A stretch of DNA of 64,000 nucleotides from Kosakonia sp. SMBL-WEM22. GTDB lineage: Bacteria; Pseudomonadota; Gammaproteobacteria; Enterobacterales; Enterobacteriaceae. Where the stretch lies: the NCBI RefSeq assembly GCF_014490785.1, contig NZ_CP051488.1, positions 2,356,001-2,420,000 on the forward strand, given 5' to 3'. Position numbers and translations under genes: made by a program. Shown one piece after another: positions 18,048-26,981 of the stretch; position 1 is the stretch's first letter; each line of letters starts with the position of its first letter. The notes beneath the pieces were generated by a model, which was not told the origin of the DNA, did no database searches, and was given only the letters and a program-made list of their open reading frames with translations.

Positions 18048-18205
18048 TGCCGGTTGGCGGCTTCGCCTTATCCGGCCGACGGGTTGCCGGTTTACGCCGT
18101 CGGGGCTGCGATATGAAATGGTGGGTGGTGCCTCACCAGGCCTTAGAATGTGACCTGGTGAGGGTTACGTAGGCCGGATAAGCGCAGTGCCATCCGACAT
18201 TTTTA
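18048..18205. repeat. BIME (paired REP elements)
   Basis: Two oppositely oriented REP units, GGCGGCTTCGCCTTATCCGG (about 18056-18075) and GGCCGGATAAGCGCAGTGCC (about 18172-18191), flank a spacer. The spacer has a perfect 10-bp inverted repeat, CCTCACCAGG (18131-18140) and CCTGGTGAGG (18154-18163). It is a typical extragenic palindromic mosaic between the convergent araJ and adhP, probably stabilising or ending both mRNAs. Confidence 0.85.
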
Positions 18206-18221
18206 GCACGCGCGGCGCAAA

Positions 18222-19232
18222 TTAATGGCGTAAATCGATCACCATCCGGCCACGGATCTGGCCTTGCTCCATCTCTTTGAAGATGGCATTGATATCTTCC
18301 AGCGGGCGCAGCGCCACTTTCGGCACCACTTTTCCTTCGGCGGCAAACTGAAACGCTTCGCTCAGATCCTGACGGGTGCCGACCAGCGAACCCACGACCT
18401 GAATGCCGTCCAGAACCAGACGCGGAATATCGAGGCTCATCGCTTCCGGCGGCAAGCCGACTGCAACCACGCGTCCACCAGCACGCACGGCGTCGACCGC
18501 TGAATTGAAGGCCGCTTTTGCCACGGCGGTCACTACGGCAGCATGCGCGCCGCCGGTCTTTTCCTGCACCACTTTTGCCGCATCTTCACTGCGTGAGTTG
18601 ATGGTCAGATCGGCCCCCATGCTGGCGGCAAGCTTAAGCTGCTCGTCATTAACGTCAATGGCGATCACTTTGGCATTAAAGACATTTTTCGCGTACTGCA
18701 ACGCCAGGTTGCCGAGGCCGCCCAGACCATAAATGGCGATCCACTGGCCTGGTTTAATCTGCGACACTTTCACCGCTTTATAGGTGGTGACACCCGCACA
18801 GGTGATGCTGCTGGCTTCCGCCGAGCCGAGGCCGTCCGGCACTTTTACCGCGTAATCCGCCACCACAATGCACTCCTGCGCCATGCCGCCATCAGCGGTG
18901 TAACCGGCGTTTACCACATCGCGGCAGAGCGTCTCATTACCGCTGTTGCAATATTCGCAGTGGCCACACCCCTGGAAAAACCATGCGACAGAGGCGCGGT
19001 CGCCCGGTTTGAGCGAGGTGACGCCTTCGGCGATCTCCGTGACGATGCCAATCCCTTCATGACCGAGGATCACCCCGGTTTTGTCGCCAAAATCACCGTT
19101 TTTCACATGCAGATCGGTGTGGCACACGCCGCAACACTCCATCTTCAGCAGCGCTTCGCCATGCTTAAGCGGGCGCAGCGTCTTCTCTGCAATAGCAACC
19201 TGGTGATCCTGAGTAACAACGGCAGCTTTCAT
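18222..19232 (-). CDS. adhP: zinc-dependent alcohol dehydrogenase AdhP
   Basis: A 336-residue medium-chain dehydrogenase, identical in length and very close to E. coli AdhP. It oxidises ethanol and other primary alcohols with NAD. Catalytic zinc ligands are in CGVCHTDLH and GHEGIG, the structural zinc cluster is GHCEYCNSGNETLC, and the NAD fold is GLGGLG. The start at 19232 is chosen from the family N-terminus MKAAVVT, with AAGGAG upstream. It is followed by maeA as in E. coli, but an ABC-F gene is inserted between. Confidence 0.95.
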   Translation of the reverse strand: MKAAVVTQDHQVAIAEKTLRPLKHGEALLKMECCGVCHTDLHVKNGDFGDKTGVILGHEGIGIVTEIAEGVTSLKPGDRASVAWFFQGCGHCEYCNSGNETLCRDVVNAGYTADGGMAQECIVVADYAVKVPDGLGSAEASSITCAGVTTYKAVKVSQIKPGQWIAIYGLGGLGNLALQYAKNVFNAKVIAIDVNDEQLKLAASMGADLTINSRSEDAAKVVQEKTGGAHAAVVTAVAKAAFNSAVDAVRAGGRVVAVGLPPEAMSLDIPRLVLDGIQVVGSLVGTRQDLSEAFQFAAEGKVVPKVALRPLEDINAIFKEMEQGQIRGRMVIDLRH

Positions 19233-19457
19233 CTTTAATCTCCTTGCTGGCAAAAGTACGGTGAAGCGCTATCGCTTCATCCCCTATACCCCTTAAGAGT
19301 TAATGGTTTAGATAAAGGTTTTCAATAGCCTGGCAACAGAATGACATACTTTGCCTCCATTACCCTTATATCAGGTAGGGTAAATGGTGAGTAATCAAAC
19401 AGTTAATATGGTTATAAAACGTGCTACACAGAAGTCATTAATGTGTGGGGAATATAC

Positions 19458-19479
19458 AAAAAAGGCACCTTGCGGTGCC
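19458..19479 (-). terminator. terminator of the ABC-F gene
   Basis: The stem GGCACC-GCAA-GGTGCC is followed on the minus strand by a run of six T (19458-19463). It lies 20 bases after the ABC-F stop codon. Confidence 0.85.
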
Positions 19480-19498
19480 TTTGAGGGAAGAAAAACAG

Positions 19499-21208
19499 CT
19501 ACAGCAGCAAGCGAAGACGCGCAATCTCGTCCCGCCATTGCGCCTGCAACTGCAGTTTTTGGTGCTTCTCCTTGCGTGCCAGATCCTCCTCCAGTCGCGT
19601 TTCCAGATCGATCAGCCGCTCCAGCAGAGCGTCATCATCGTCCGGTGGCGCAGCCTCGCAGGATTGCGCGTCAACCGCCGCAACCGGCGAGCCAGTGCGT
19701 TCACGCAGACGCCCAAACACCGCGTCGGCATCATGCCACTCGCTCAGTTCGCCATCTTCCACCAGCCAAAAACGGTTACAACTCTGGCTGATGAGCTGCC
19801 GGTCATGGCTCACCAGCAGCACGCCACCGCTGAACTGCGTTATTGCCTGAGCCAGCGCCTCTTTGCCCGCCATATCAAGATGGTTGGTCGGCTCATCAAG
19901 CATCAGCAGGTTAAAGCGCGCCAGCGACAGCCCGACAAAGAGCAGCCTCGAACGCTCGCCGCCGCTGAGGGTTGCAACACGCTGGCCGTGACGAGGAAAG
20001 GCAAAACCGGCGCTGATCAACGCCATTTTCCGGTCACCCGGCGCGGGGGCGAAAGGCTCCAGCGCATCGAACAGGGTCGCCTCGTCCGGCAACTGGTGCA
20101 GGCTCTGATCGTAATACCCGGCATGCAGCCGCGGATGCAGGCGCAGGGCGTCATGGGTCTGCTGGTGATAAACCTGCCAGATCAGCCTCAGCAAAGACGA
20201 CTTCCCGCAGCCGTTGCGCCCAAGCACCGCCACCCGATCGCCGCTTTTCAGGCGGGCAAGGGGGATGCGGAACAGCGCAGGCAGCCCCGGCGCGGGAGAG
20301 ACCGCCAGGTTCTCCATCTCCAGTAAGCGGTCAGCCGCTAAAGGTTCGCCATGCAACGCCAGCCGCCACTGGCTGCCGTCGGTCAGCGACGTCTGGCTCG
20401 CTTTCAGGCGATCCACCTGGCGGGCCATCTGTTTCGCTTTGCGCGCCAGATCCTCGTTGTCGTAGACGCGCCCCCACGTCGCCAGCCGTTTAGCACTGGC
20501 GGTTACGCGGTCAATCTCTTTCTGCTCCGCTTTATGGCGCAGGGCATCGCTCTCGTCCCGTTCCTCCAGCGCTTGGCGCGCCAGCGTGCAGGGTAAGGCG
20601 AAGCCGTGCAGCGTATGGTCACGCAGGATCCACGTGCCGTTGGTGACGGCATCCAGCAGCGCGGCGTCGTGAGAGACCATCACAAAGCTGCCGGACCAGC
20701 TTTGCAGAAACTGCTCCAGCCACAGCAGGGTTGGCAGATCGAGGTGGTTGCCCGGCTCATCCAGTAACAGCAGGTCGGGTTCGCGGATCAGCGCCCGCGC
20801 CAGCAGCAGGCGGGTATGTTGCCCGCCGCTTAGCGTCGCCGCCGTCAGGGCAATCTCCTGCTCGTTCAGCCCCATCGTGGCAAGCAGCGTTTCTGCGCGC
20901 CAGCGCTGGGTTTCCCGTTCAGCAGAGGGGAGCTGTGCCAACACCGTATCAAGCAGCGTCATTGACAACAATTCATCGGGGAGATGTTGTTCCACGCGCG
21001 CCAGCAGGCAGTGATGCGCCTGTGTCACCTTACCGGAAAGGGGGGAGATCGTGCCATCAAGCACCTTCAGCAGGGTGCTTTTGCCGCAGCCATTGTCGCC
21101 AATAAGCCCGAGGCGATCGCCTTTTTTCAGGGTAAAGGAGAGATCAGAAAACAGCGGACCGAACGCGGTCTCAACACGGATTGATTGTGCAGATAGTAGT
21201 GTGCTCAT
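19499..21208 (-). CDS. ABC-F family ATPase
   Basis: A 569-residue soluble protein with two ABC domains and no membrane segments. The first has Walker A GDNGCGKST, signature LSGGQ and Walker B LLLLDEPGNHLD; the second has GRNGCGKSS, LSGGERSR and LLMLDEPTNHLD. ABC-F proteins bind the ribosomal E site and relieve stalls; some confer resistance to ribosome-targeting antibiotics. The linker (about residues 230-290) is rich in charged residues, and a coiled-coil tail (about 520-569) is Uup-like. A 27-codon ORF with an excellent ribosome site and downstream inverted repeats precedes it, suggesting attenuation control. Its exact subfamily is not recognised. Confidence 0.85.
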   Translation of the reverse strand: MSTLLSAQSIRVETAFGPLFSDLSFTLKKGDRLGLIGDNGCGKSTLLKVLDGTISPLSGKVTQAHHCLLARVEQHLPDELLSMTLLDTVLAQLPSAERETQRWRAETLLATMGLNEQEIALTAATLSGGQHTRLLLARALIREPDLLLLDEPGNHLDLPTLLWLEQFLQSWSGSFVMVSHDAALLDAVTNGTWILRDHTLHGFALPCTLARQALEERDESDALRHKAEQKEIDRVTASAKRLATWGRVYDNEDLARKAKQMARQVDRLKASQTSLTDGSQWRLALHGEPLAADRLLEMENLAVSPAPGLPALFRIPLARLKSGDRVAVLGRNGCGKSSLLRLIWQVYHQQTHDALRLHPRLHAGYYDQSLHQLPDEATLFDALEPFAPAPGDRKMALISAGFAFPRHGQRVATLSGGERSRLLFVGLSLARFNLLMLDEPTNHLDMAGKEALAQAITQFSGGVLLVSHDRQLISQSCNRFWLVEDGELSEWHDADAVFGRLRERTGSPVAAVDAQSCEAAPPDDDDALLERLIDLETRLEEDLARKEKHQKLQLQAQWRDEIARLRLLL

Positions 21209-21312
21209 TGCTTACTCAAGAGTTACAGGCGTAAAAACGCCTCGTCAAACATCGCTGACGACAACCCGGTAAGCCCGAGGGAAGGGAGAGTTATGCTTCG
21301 CTCAAGCAGAGG
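21209..21312 (-). promoter_or_regulatory. candidate attenuator between leader ORF and ABC-F gene
   Basis: On the minus strand GCTCAAGC inside the leader ORF (about 21335-21342) can pair with GCTTGAGC just after it (about 21299-21306). A second CTTGAG copy (about 21213-21218) sits immediately before the ABC-F start codon. A smaller hairpin, GGCGT-TTTT-ACGCC, lies between. Competing pairings next to a weakly marked start resemble translational attenuation leaders of resistance genes. Pairing is by eye only. Confidence 0.45.
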
Positions 21313-21396
21313 TTATCGCAGCACGATACCGGTAACGCTTGAGCTGGCGCGATCGCCAAATGCATGTGAATAGTCAAACAATTCACAATACAGCAT
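21313..21396 (-). CDS. 27-residue leader peptide upstream of the ABC-F gene
   Basis: ATG at 21396 is preceded by a perfect AGGAGG seven bases upstream, a far better ribosome site than that of the ABC-F gene itself. The frame encodes 27 residues (MLYCELFDYSHAFGDRA at the start) and ends with TAA at 21313-21315, 104 bases before the ABC-F ATG. Position and structure fit a ribosome-stalling leader. The peptide is not recognised. Confidence 0.55.
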   Translation of the reverse strand: MLYCELFDYSHAFGDRASSSVTGIVLR

Positions 21397-21474
21397 AGGT
21401 AGCCTCCTTTTTTATATTCAGTAAGTTGATGGGTGAAAAGGAGTTTAGCGAGGAAGTGAATGATTTACCAGCAA

Positions 21475-21504
21475 CAAAAAACCCGGAGCGGCATGCTCCG
21501 GGTT
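21475..21504 (-). terminator. maeA terminator
   Basis: A 10-bp perfect stem, AACCCGGAGC and GCTCCGGGTT with loop GGCAT, is followed on the minus strand by a T run. It lies just after the maeA stop. Confidence 0.88.
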
Positions 21505-21513
21505 GCGGGGAAG

Positions 21514-23217
21514 TTAGATCGAGGTACGGCGATAGTTGCGGTACTGCGGCTCCCAGAAGTTATCATCAATGGCCTGCTTTAGCGCTTCAGGGGAGGTTTT
21601 CACCGCCACGCCTTGCTGCTGCGCCATTTTGCCGACGGCAAAGGCAATCGCGCGCGACACCACCTGAATATCTTTCAACTCCGGCAGCACCAGCCCTTCG
21701 CCGTTAAGCAGCAGCGGCGAGTATTCAGCTAGGGTTTCACTCGCGGCCATCAGCATATCGTCAGTGATACGCGATGCGCCGGAGGAGATGACGCCAAGGC
21801 CAATGCCCGGGAAGATGTAGGCGTTGTTGCACTGGGCAATCGGGAAGACTTTATCCTGCCACTGCACCGGGGCAAACGGGCTGCCGGTGGCAACCAGCGC
21901 CATGCCGTCAGTCCAGCTGATGATGTCCTGCGGTGTCGCTTCCACCCGCGAAGTCGGGTTAGAGAGCGGCATCACGATCGGGCGCGGGCAGTGCTTGTGC
22001 ATCTCACGGATAATCTCCTCCGTGAAGAGCCCGGTCTGGCCGGAGACGCCGATCAGGATATCCGGCTTCACGTTGCGCACCACATCAAGCAGGGAGATTG
22101 CTTCGTTCTGGACGTTGATATCCCAGTTCTGCAGATTCTCACGCTTCTGCACCAGCCCGGTCTGGAACGGCAGCAGGTTCGGCATGCCGTCGGTCAGCAG
22201 ACCGAAACGGTCAACCATGAAGACTTTCTGGCGGGCGGCCTCTTCGCTGAGGCCTTCGCGCTGGGTCTGGGCGATGATCTGCTCGGCGATACCGCAGCCT
22301 GCGGAGCCGGCACCGAGGAAGACAATTTTCTGATCGCAAAGCTGGCTGCCCGCCGCGCGGCTGGCGGCAATCAGCGTACCAACGGTCACTGCCGCCGTGC
22401 CCTGAATGTCGTCGTTAAAGGAGCAGATCTCATCCCGGTAGCGGTTCAGCAGCGGCATGGCATTTTTCTGCGCAAAATCTTCGAACTGCAGCAGCACATC
22501 CGGCCAGCGCTGTTTTACGGCCTGGATGAACTCATCCACAAAGGCGTAGTACTCATCGCCGGTAATACGCGGGTGGCGGGAGCCCATATAGAGCGGATCG
22601 TTGAGCAACTGCTGGTTGTTGGTGCCGACGTCCAGCACCACCGGCAGGGTGTAAGCCGGGCTGATGCCGCCACAGGAGGTGTAGAGCGACAGCTTACCAA
22701 TAGGAATGCCCATCCCGCCAATGCCCTGGTCGCCGAGACCGAGGATACGCTCGCCGTCGGTTACCACGATCACTTTAATATTGTGGTTTGGCACGTTTTG
22801 CAGAATGTCATCCATGCTGCCGCGGTTTTGCCAGGAGATGAACACACCGCGCGCGCGGCGGTAGATATCTGAGAAGCGCTCGCACGCCCAGCCAACCGTC
22901 GGGGTGTAGATCACCGGCATCATCTCTTCGAGATGATTCTCGACGAGGCGGTAGAAGAGGGTTTCGTTGGTGTCCTGAATGTTACGCAGGTAAATGTGTT
23001 TATCGATATCGGTCTTGAAGCCCTGATACTGCAACCAGGCGCGCTCGGCTTGCTCTTCAATGGTTTCCACTACTTCCGGCAGCAGGCCCAGCAGGTTAAA
23101 ACTGCTGCGCTCTTCAACGCTGAAGGCGCTACCTTTGTTCAGCAGGGGAAACTCGAGCAATACGGGTCCTGCGTAGGGGATATACAGTGACCGATTCTTA
23201 TTATGTTTGGCATTCAT
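21514..23217 (-). CDS. maeA: NAD-dependent malic enzyme MaeA (SfcA)
   Basis: A 567-residue enzyme (E. coli MaeA has 565) that decarboxylates malate to pyruvate with NAD. The match runs along the whole length: YIPYAGPVLLEFPLLNKG near the start, the tyrosine-containing MPVIYTPTVG, GERILGLGDQGIGGMGI, the metal-binding FNDDIQGTAAV, and nucleotide-binding FLGAGSAGCGIAE. It lies upstream of sra on the complementary side as in E. coli. Confidence 0.96.
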   Translation of the reverse strand: MNAKHNKNRSLYIPYAGPVLLEFPLLNKGSAFSVEERSSFNLLGLLPEVVETIEEQAERAWLQYQGFKTDIDKHIYLRNIQDTNETLFYRLVENHLEEMMPVIYTPTVGWACERFSDIYRRARGVFISWQNRGSMDDILQNVPNHNIKVIVVTDGERILGLGDQGIGGMGIPIGKLSLYTSCGGISPAYTLPVVLDVGTNNQQLLNDPLYMGSRHPRITGDEYYAFVDEFIQAVKQRWPDVLLQFEDFAQKNAMPLLNRYRDEICSFNDDIQGTAAVTVGTLIAASRAAGSQLCDQKIVFLGAGSAGCGIAEQIIAQTQREGLSEEAARQKVFMVDRFGLLTDGMPNLLPFQTGLVQKRENLQNWDINVQNEAISLLDVVRNVKPDILIGVSGQTGLFTEEIIREMHKHCPRPIVMPLSNPTSRVEATPQDIISWTDGMALVATGSPFAPVQWQDKVFPIAQCNNAYIFPGIGLGVISSGASRITDDMLMAASETLAEYSPLLLNGEGLVLPELKDIQVVSRAIAFAVGKMAQQQGVAVKTSPEALKQAIDDNFWEPQYRNYRRTSI

Positions 23218-23484
23218 CTAACAGCTCCTTGAGAAACGAACGCGCGCGGGGGGTGAGGTCGCACGCGGGTACAGCGGCGGGCGCAATTATAAAGCATTGA
23301 ATGGGCAAATACTTCTCGATTGACCTATTGGTTGATTGAATTTTTATCAACTTTCTTATTAAGCGGCATGCATCGGCCTGAATTGTGATACTCGCTGCAA
23401 AAATAAAAAGCGCTTATGCCCGCATCAGGAGAGTGGTCATTATGGTTGGGTGGAAGCCAATGTTGATATTGAGGACTATACGCA

Positions 23485-23940
23485 GTGAAAAAAGGATTTG
23501 GCCTGGCGGTGGGACTGGTTGTGGCAGGTATTGCGGCCTATTTTTATCTCAACAACCGACCGACTCACATCATTGCCGTGCATCAGAATGAATACGTTGC
23601 CTCGCTATTGGTGGATCGCTTGCCGTTCTCTGATGGCAAGCGGGTTGCCTGGTGGTTAAAACACAATGAGGCTATCAAAACGCAATACGGCATTACATCA
23701 ATAGAGGGGCGCGGTGCGAAAAGCATTTATGTCTATGCCTTTGGTAAGGGCTATCTTCCCGAAGAGGATAAAGACCGGCTCTGCTTTGATGATATGCCTG
23801 GACCGAAAAACTGTATTGATAAAGAGATCCTGATGATGGTGCTGCGCACGCGCGATGGCGCACAACAATTCATTTTTGATAACGCGGTTTACGTTCAGGG
23901 AGCAGACGGCAAGCTCATGAAGAAAGCACAGAGGGAGTAG
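23485..23940 (+). CDS. DUF943-family membrane-anchored protein
   Basis: A 151-residue protein with one N-terminal hydrophobic helix (about residues 4-22) and a hydrophilic remainder. The pattern HIIAVHQNEY, LPFSDGKRVAWWLKH, YGI and DRLCFDDMPGPKNCIDKE is that of the enterobacterial DUF943 family, which has no known function. Two cysteines in the LCFDDM...NCI region could form a disulphide if the domain is periplasmic. It is a single gene between the divergent maeA and convergent sra. Confidence 0.7.
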   Translation: MKKGFGLAVGLVVAGIAAYFYLNNRPTHIIAVHQNEYVASLLVDRLPFSDGKRVAWWLKHNEAIKTQYGITSIEGRGAKSIYVYAFGKGYLPEEDKDRLCFDDMPGPKNCIDKEILMMVLRTRDGAQQFIFDNAVYVQGADGKLMKKAQRE

Positions 23941-23961
23941 TTCGAAGAAATAGTGAGATAA

Positions 23962-23983
23962 ACACCACCCCGCAGGGTGGTGT
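23962..23983. terminator. hairpin between DUF943 gene and sra
   Basis: A 9-bp perfect stem, ACACCACCC and GGGTGGTGT with loop CGCA, lies between the convergent genes. T tracts are short on both sides. Confidence 0.65.
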
Positions 23984-23994
23984 GGGAGTGGGTC

Positions 23995-24132
23995 TTAACC
24001 CGCGCGGCGATGACGGCCGGAGCGGTGGGAGACAACGGTCTCCTCGTTGTTGTCTTTGGTGACAACCTTACGGGTGTTCGACACTTTGTAATCCAGTCCC
24101 ATAAGATGACGTGCCTGACGGTTCGATTTCAT
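23995..24132 (-). CDS. sra: stationary-phase ribosome-associated protein Sra (S22)
   Basis: A 45-residue basic protein beginning MKSNRQARHLMGLDYK, the same length as E. coli Sra (RpsV) and highly similar in its first half. Sra binds the 30S subunit in stationary phase. GGAGTAAGC on the minus strand just upstream supplies the ribosome site. Its place after maeA is conserved with E. coli, but bdm and osmC do not follow here. Confidence 0.92.
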   Translation of the reverse strand: MKSNRQARHLMGLDYKVSNTRKVVTKDNNEETVVSHRSGRHRRAG

Positions 24133-24311
24133 GCTTACTCCTTAATCCAGTTGCGTGTTTCAAGGACAAGCCCGGTAAATGGCCGGGCGAAATACAATCA
24201 CATCATTGCAAGGTATGTTTCCATACCGAACGATTATCCTCGGCTATCGTCGTGCAAATCTCAACCCTGACGGGCACTTTTAAGAACAGTCTCGCTGACC
24301 TGTGCGCCGCG

Positions 24312-25388
24312 TCACGCTTTTACCCCAAATAACAGCGTCACTGGCCCACCGAGGCGACTGTTTTGCAGCGGGCGCAGGCTGGTTAGCCGTGCCCGCTGCT
24401 TGTTATCGCAGGTTGAGAGCTGGCACCAGGCCTCAAGCCAGGCGAGATTGACCGGATGTTGCAAAAAAGCCCTATCCTGCACGACGCCGCTTCGAAGGGT
24501 GAAGGGCTGCGGATTATCCAGCCCGGCAATCACACGTGCGGCGAGGCGCGGTAACGCAGCTCTGTTCTCCTCAAAGAGATCGACCCCATTGGCGCGGGCG
24601 AATAGGGCGATCATCACCAGCGGTTGCAGCGCATAGTTATGGTAAGCCAGCGCCCGCTGGCGGCGGCGCAGTTCATTTGGCAGGAAACCCTCGGCATCAA
24701 TCTGCTGCATGGCGATGCGGTAGATCGCCAGTGACTGGTCAAAGAGATCCTGCCGCCCGGTTACCACTGAAGTTGCCATTAACGCCCAGGCTGCCCAGTA
24801 GCTGTGATTGTTAACCCTGCTTTGCGGTAAATCGCGCCACTCGCTGGCGGTCAAGTTTCCCACGTTTCCCAGCCAGCGGGTGATGTTTTGCGCCTGCTCA
24901 GGCCACGCGTTCAGCGGGTGGCTCGCTGAAAATTGCAGCTGTAGCCAGCTGGAGGAGAAGGTCGCCAGCGCCCATTTGCGCATCGATTTGCCGGTGTGGT
25001 TACGCGCATCGCCGAGCAGCGCCCCGGCGGTTGCCCAGCGATTCAGCGCGCTGACCAGACAGCTGACATTGCGCGGATCGCCGCTGCGATGCCAGGCGGT
25101 AACTTGCGTGCTGACGAATTTTTCCATATCGGCGATGGCGCGGGTTTGCTGGTGGAAAGCTGCTTCCGCCTGTGGATTGAGCGTGGCGCGGGCGCTGTCT
25201 GAACCTTCATATTTACTGCGAAAATCGAGCGCGCCGGTAAAGGGCTGCGGGGCGTCCGGGCATGAGAGGGAGGTAGCCTGCGCAGGTGTTGCTGGCGGCT
25301 GAGTAAAACCTTCGGGTGGAACAAGGGGCGCGGCGAGAGCTGCCGCTGTAAAGAGGATGATGATCAATCCTGCGCGCAGAAAAACCAT
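24312..25388 (-). CDS. AlgL-like alginate lyase (PL5 family)
   Basis: A 358-residue secreted protein with a signal peptide (about residues 1-20, ending AALA). It resembles the alpha/alpha-barrel mannuronate lyase family, with the catalytic-region block NNHSYWAAWALMATSVV and the downstream FLPNELRRRQRALAYHNYAL block. It would cleave polymannuronate in the periplasm. The start at 25388 has AAGGAGAAAG upstream; an in-frame GTG seven codons earlier is less likely. No other alg gene is nearby, so it is an orphan, perhaps acting on environmental polymer. Confidence 0.8.
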   Translation of the reverse strand: MVFLRAGLIIILFTAAALAAPLVPPEGFTQPPATPAQATSLSCPDAPQPFTGALDFRSKYEGSDSARATLNPQAEAAFHQQTRAIADMEKFVSTQVTAWHRSGDPRNVSCLVSALNRWATAGALLGDARNHTGKSMRKWALATFSSSWLQLQFSASHPLNAWPEQAQNITRWLGNVGNLTASEWRDLPQSRVNNHSYWAAWALMATSVVTGRQDLFDQSLAIYRIAMQQIDAEGFLPNELRRRQRALAYHNYALQPLVMIALFARANGVDLFEENRAALPRLAARVIAGLDNPQPFTLRSGVVQDRAFLQHPVNLAWLEAWCQLSTCDNKQRARLTSLRPLQNSRLGGPVTLLFGVKA

Positions 25389-25442
25389 GCTACTTTCTCC
25401 TTCCGCCACTGGAAGGTGGACTATAGCATGGTCGATTGTGTC

Positions 25443-26981
25443 TCAGCTGCCGCCAAAAACATGCACCGCACGATGCAGACGCGCGGCGCGGGCCGAGAGG
25501 TTCTCCGCCGCCTGTGTGACATGGTCAACCATGCCGCTATTGTTTTGCGTCATACTGCCAACGCGGGAGATCGAGCCGTTAATCAAGGCAAGCGCCTGCG
25601 TCTGTTCATGGGTGGCGATACCAATCTCTTTGATCATCGTCGACATGGTGACCACATTATCGATCATTGCTGTCAGATGGCTCTCGGTACCGGCGACCAT
25701 GCCGACGCCGTTTTTGACATTGGCGACGTTATGCTCAATAAGCGTCTTGATCTGCCGTGCCGCCGACGCGGAGTGCTGGGCCAGGTTGCGCACCTCGGCG
25801 GCTACCACGGCAAACCCGCGGCCTGCCTCACCGGCACGTGCCGCTTCCACCGCCGCGTTGAGGGCGAGAATATTGGTCTGAAAAGCGATGCTGTCGATCA
25901 CACCGATAATGTCGACAATTTTGCTGTTATCTGCCGAGACCGCCTGCATCATCGCGATAGCCTGTTTCATTGCTTCTCCGCTTCTTAGCGCGCCGGCGCT
26001 GGTTTCGTCCGCCCGGCTCATTGCCTCCGCCGCTGTTGCCGCCGTCTGTTTCACCGCACAGGCAATCTCCTCAACCGCAGCTGCCGTTTGATGCAGGTCG
26101 GCGGAGGTTTCTGCCGTGCGGCTGTGCAGTGCGTCTCCTTCACGGGCGATTTGCTCGCTTACCGCGCGGATGCCATTAATTTGCGCAGAAACATCCCCTA
26201 CCAGCGAATTGAGGTTAAGCCCGGACTGGTTGACCAGCCGCATCAGAAGACCAATTTCATCGACGCGATTAAAGTGATGGTAATCCGCTTTGCGCCCGGA
26301 AACGACACGCTGCATCTGTGCGAGAACAATTTTCAGCGGGCGGGAAAATTGCTGCTGCATAAAAAGCGCAAGCAGGGTGCAAATAAGCAACACTGCCACG
26401 GATTTTTCTGAACAATTAAAAGGAAGGAATTGCAATACCACTAAAAGAGCAGCAGAGGTGAAAACGCCAAAATAAATGCGCCCATTCGTGCTGATGCGTT
26501 GAAATAAAGATAAAAAGGCAAGCGCTCCCCGGCGAACCAGTAATCCTTTATAAAATTTATAACCTTTAACTGCATTTTCATTAACACGCTGATAAAGCGA
26601 CGTGCTGGCGTCAATCTCCTCACACGTCGGAACATTACGCACCGAGATATAACCCGTTAGCTCTCCTTGCTGGTAAACCGGCGTCACGTTGGCGCGAACC
26701 CAGTAGTGATCGCCATTTTGACGACGGTTCTTGACGATCCCTGTCCAGCTGTCGCCTTGCTGAAGGGTAAACCACATATCGCCAAAGGCGGCAGGCGGCA
26801 TATCCGGATGGCGAATAATATTGTGCGGCTGACCTTTTAGCTCATCTTCCGTAAAACCGCTGGCCTCAATAAATGCCGTATTGGCATAAGTAATATGGCT
26901 CTGCCTATCGGTCGTTGATAATAATGTCGAGCCCTCGTTAAGAAAATATTCTTTTTGTGTAACTGGTGTGTTGAGTTTCAT
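25443..26981 (-). CDS. Aer-like methyl-accepting chemotaxis protein with PAS domain
   Basis: A 512-residue chemoreceptor. A PAS domain occupies about residues 1-120 (HITYANTAFIEASGFTEDEL, NIIRHPDMP, GDHYWVRANVTP), of the FAD-binding Aer kind. Two adjacent hydrophobic segments at about 168-207 form the membrane anchor, then a HAMP-like linker and the signalling domain. Its hairpin tip reads IDSIAFQTNILALNAAVEAA, and GEAGRGFAVVAAEVRNLAQ follows. It probably senses redox or oxygen and controls CheA. Residues that bind FAD in Aer were not verified one by one. Confidence 0.88.
   Translation of the reverse strand: MKLNTPVTQKEYFLNEGSTLLSTTDRQSHITYANTAFIEASGFTEDELKGQPHNIIRHPDMPPAAFGDMWFTLQQGDSWTGIVKNRRQNGDHYWVRANVTPVYQQGELTGYISVRNVPTCEEIDASTSLYQRVNENAVKGYKFYKGLLVRRGALAFLSLFQRISTNGRIYFGVFTSAALLVVLQFLPFNCSEKSVAVLLICTLLALFMQQQFSRPLKIVLAQMQRVVSGRKADYHHFNRVDEIGLLMRLVNQSGLNLNSLVGDVSAQINGIRAVSEQIAREGDALHSRTAETSADLHQTAAAVEEIACAVKQTAATAAEAMSRADETSAGALRSGEAMKQAIAMMQAVSADNSKIVDIIGVIDSIAFQTNILALNAAVEAARAGEAGRGFAVVAAEVRNLAQHSASAARQIKTLIEHNVANVKNGVGMVAGTESHLTAMIDNVVTMSTMIKEIGIATHEQTQALALINGSISRVGSMTQNNSGMVDHVTQAAENLSARAARLHRAVHVFGGS

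Noticed and set aside
18048..18205. CRISPR-like repeats
   Set aside because: Only two inverted units with a single spacer; the sequences are REP elements. No CRISPR array or cas gene is present in the window.
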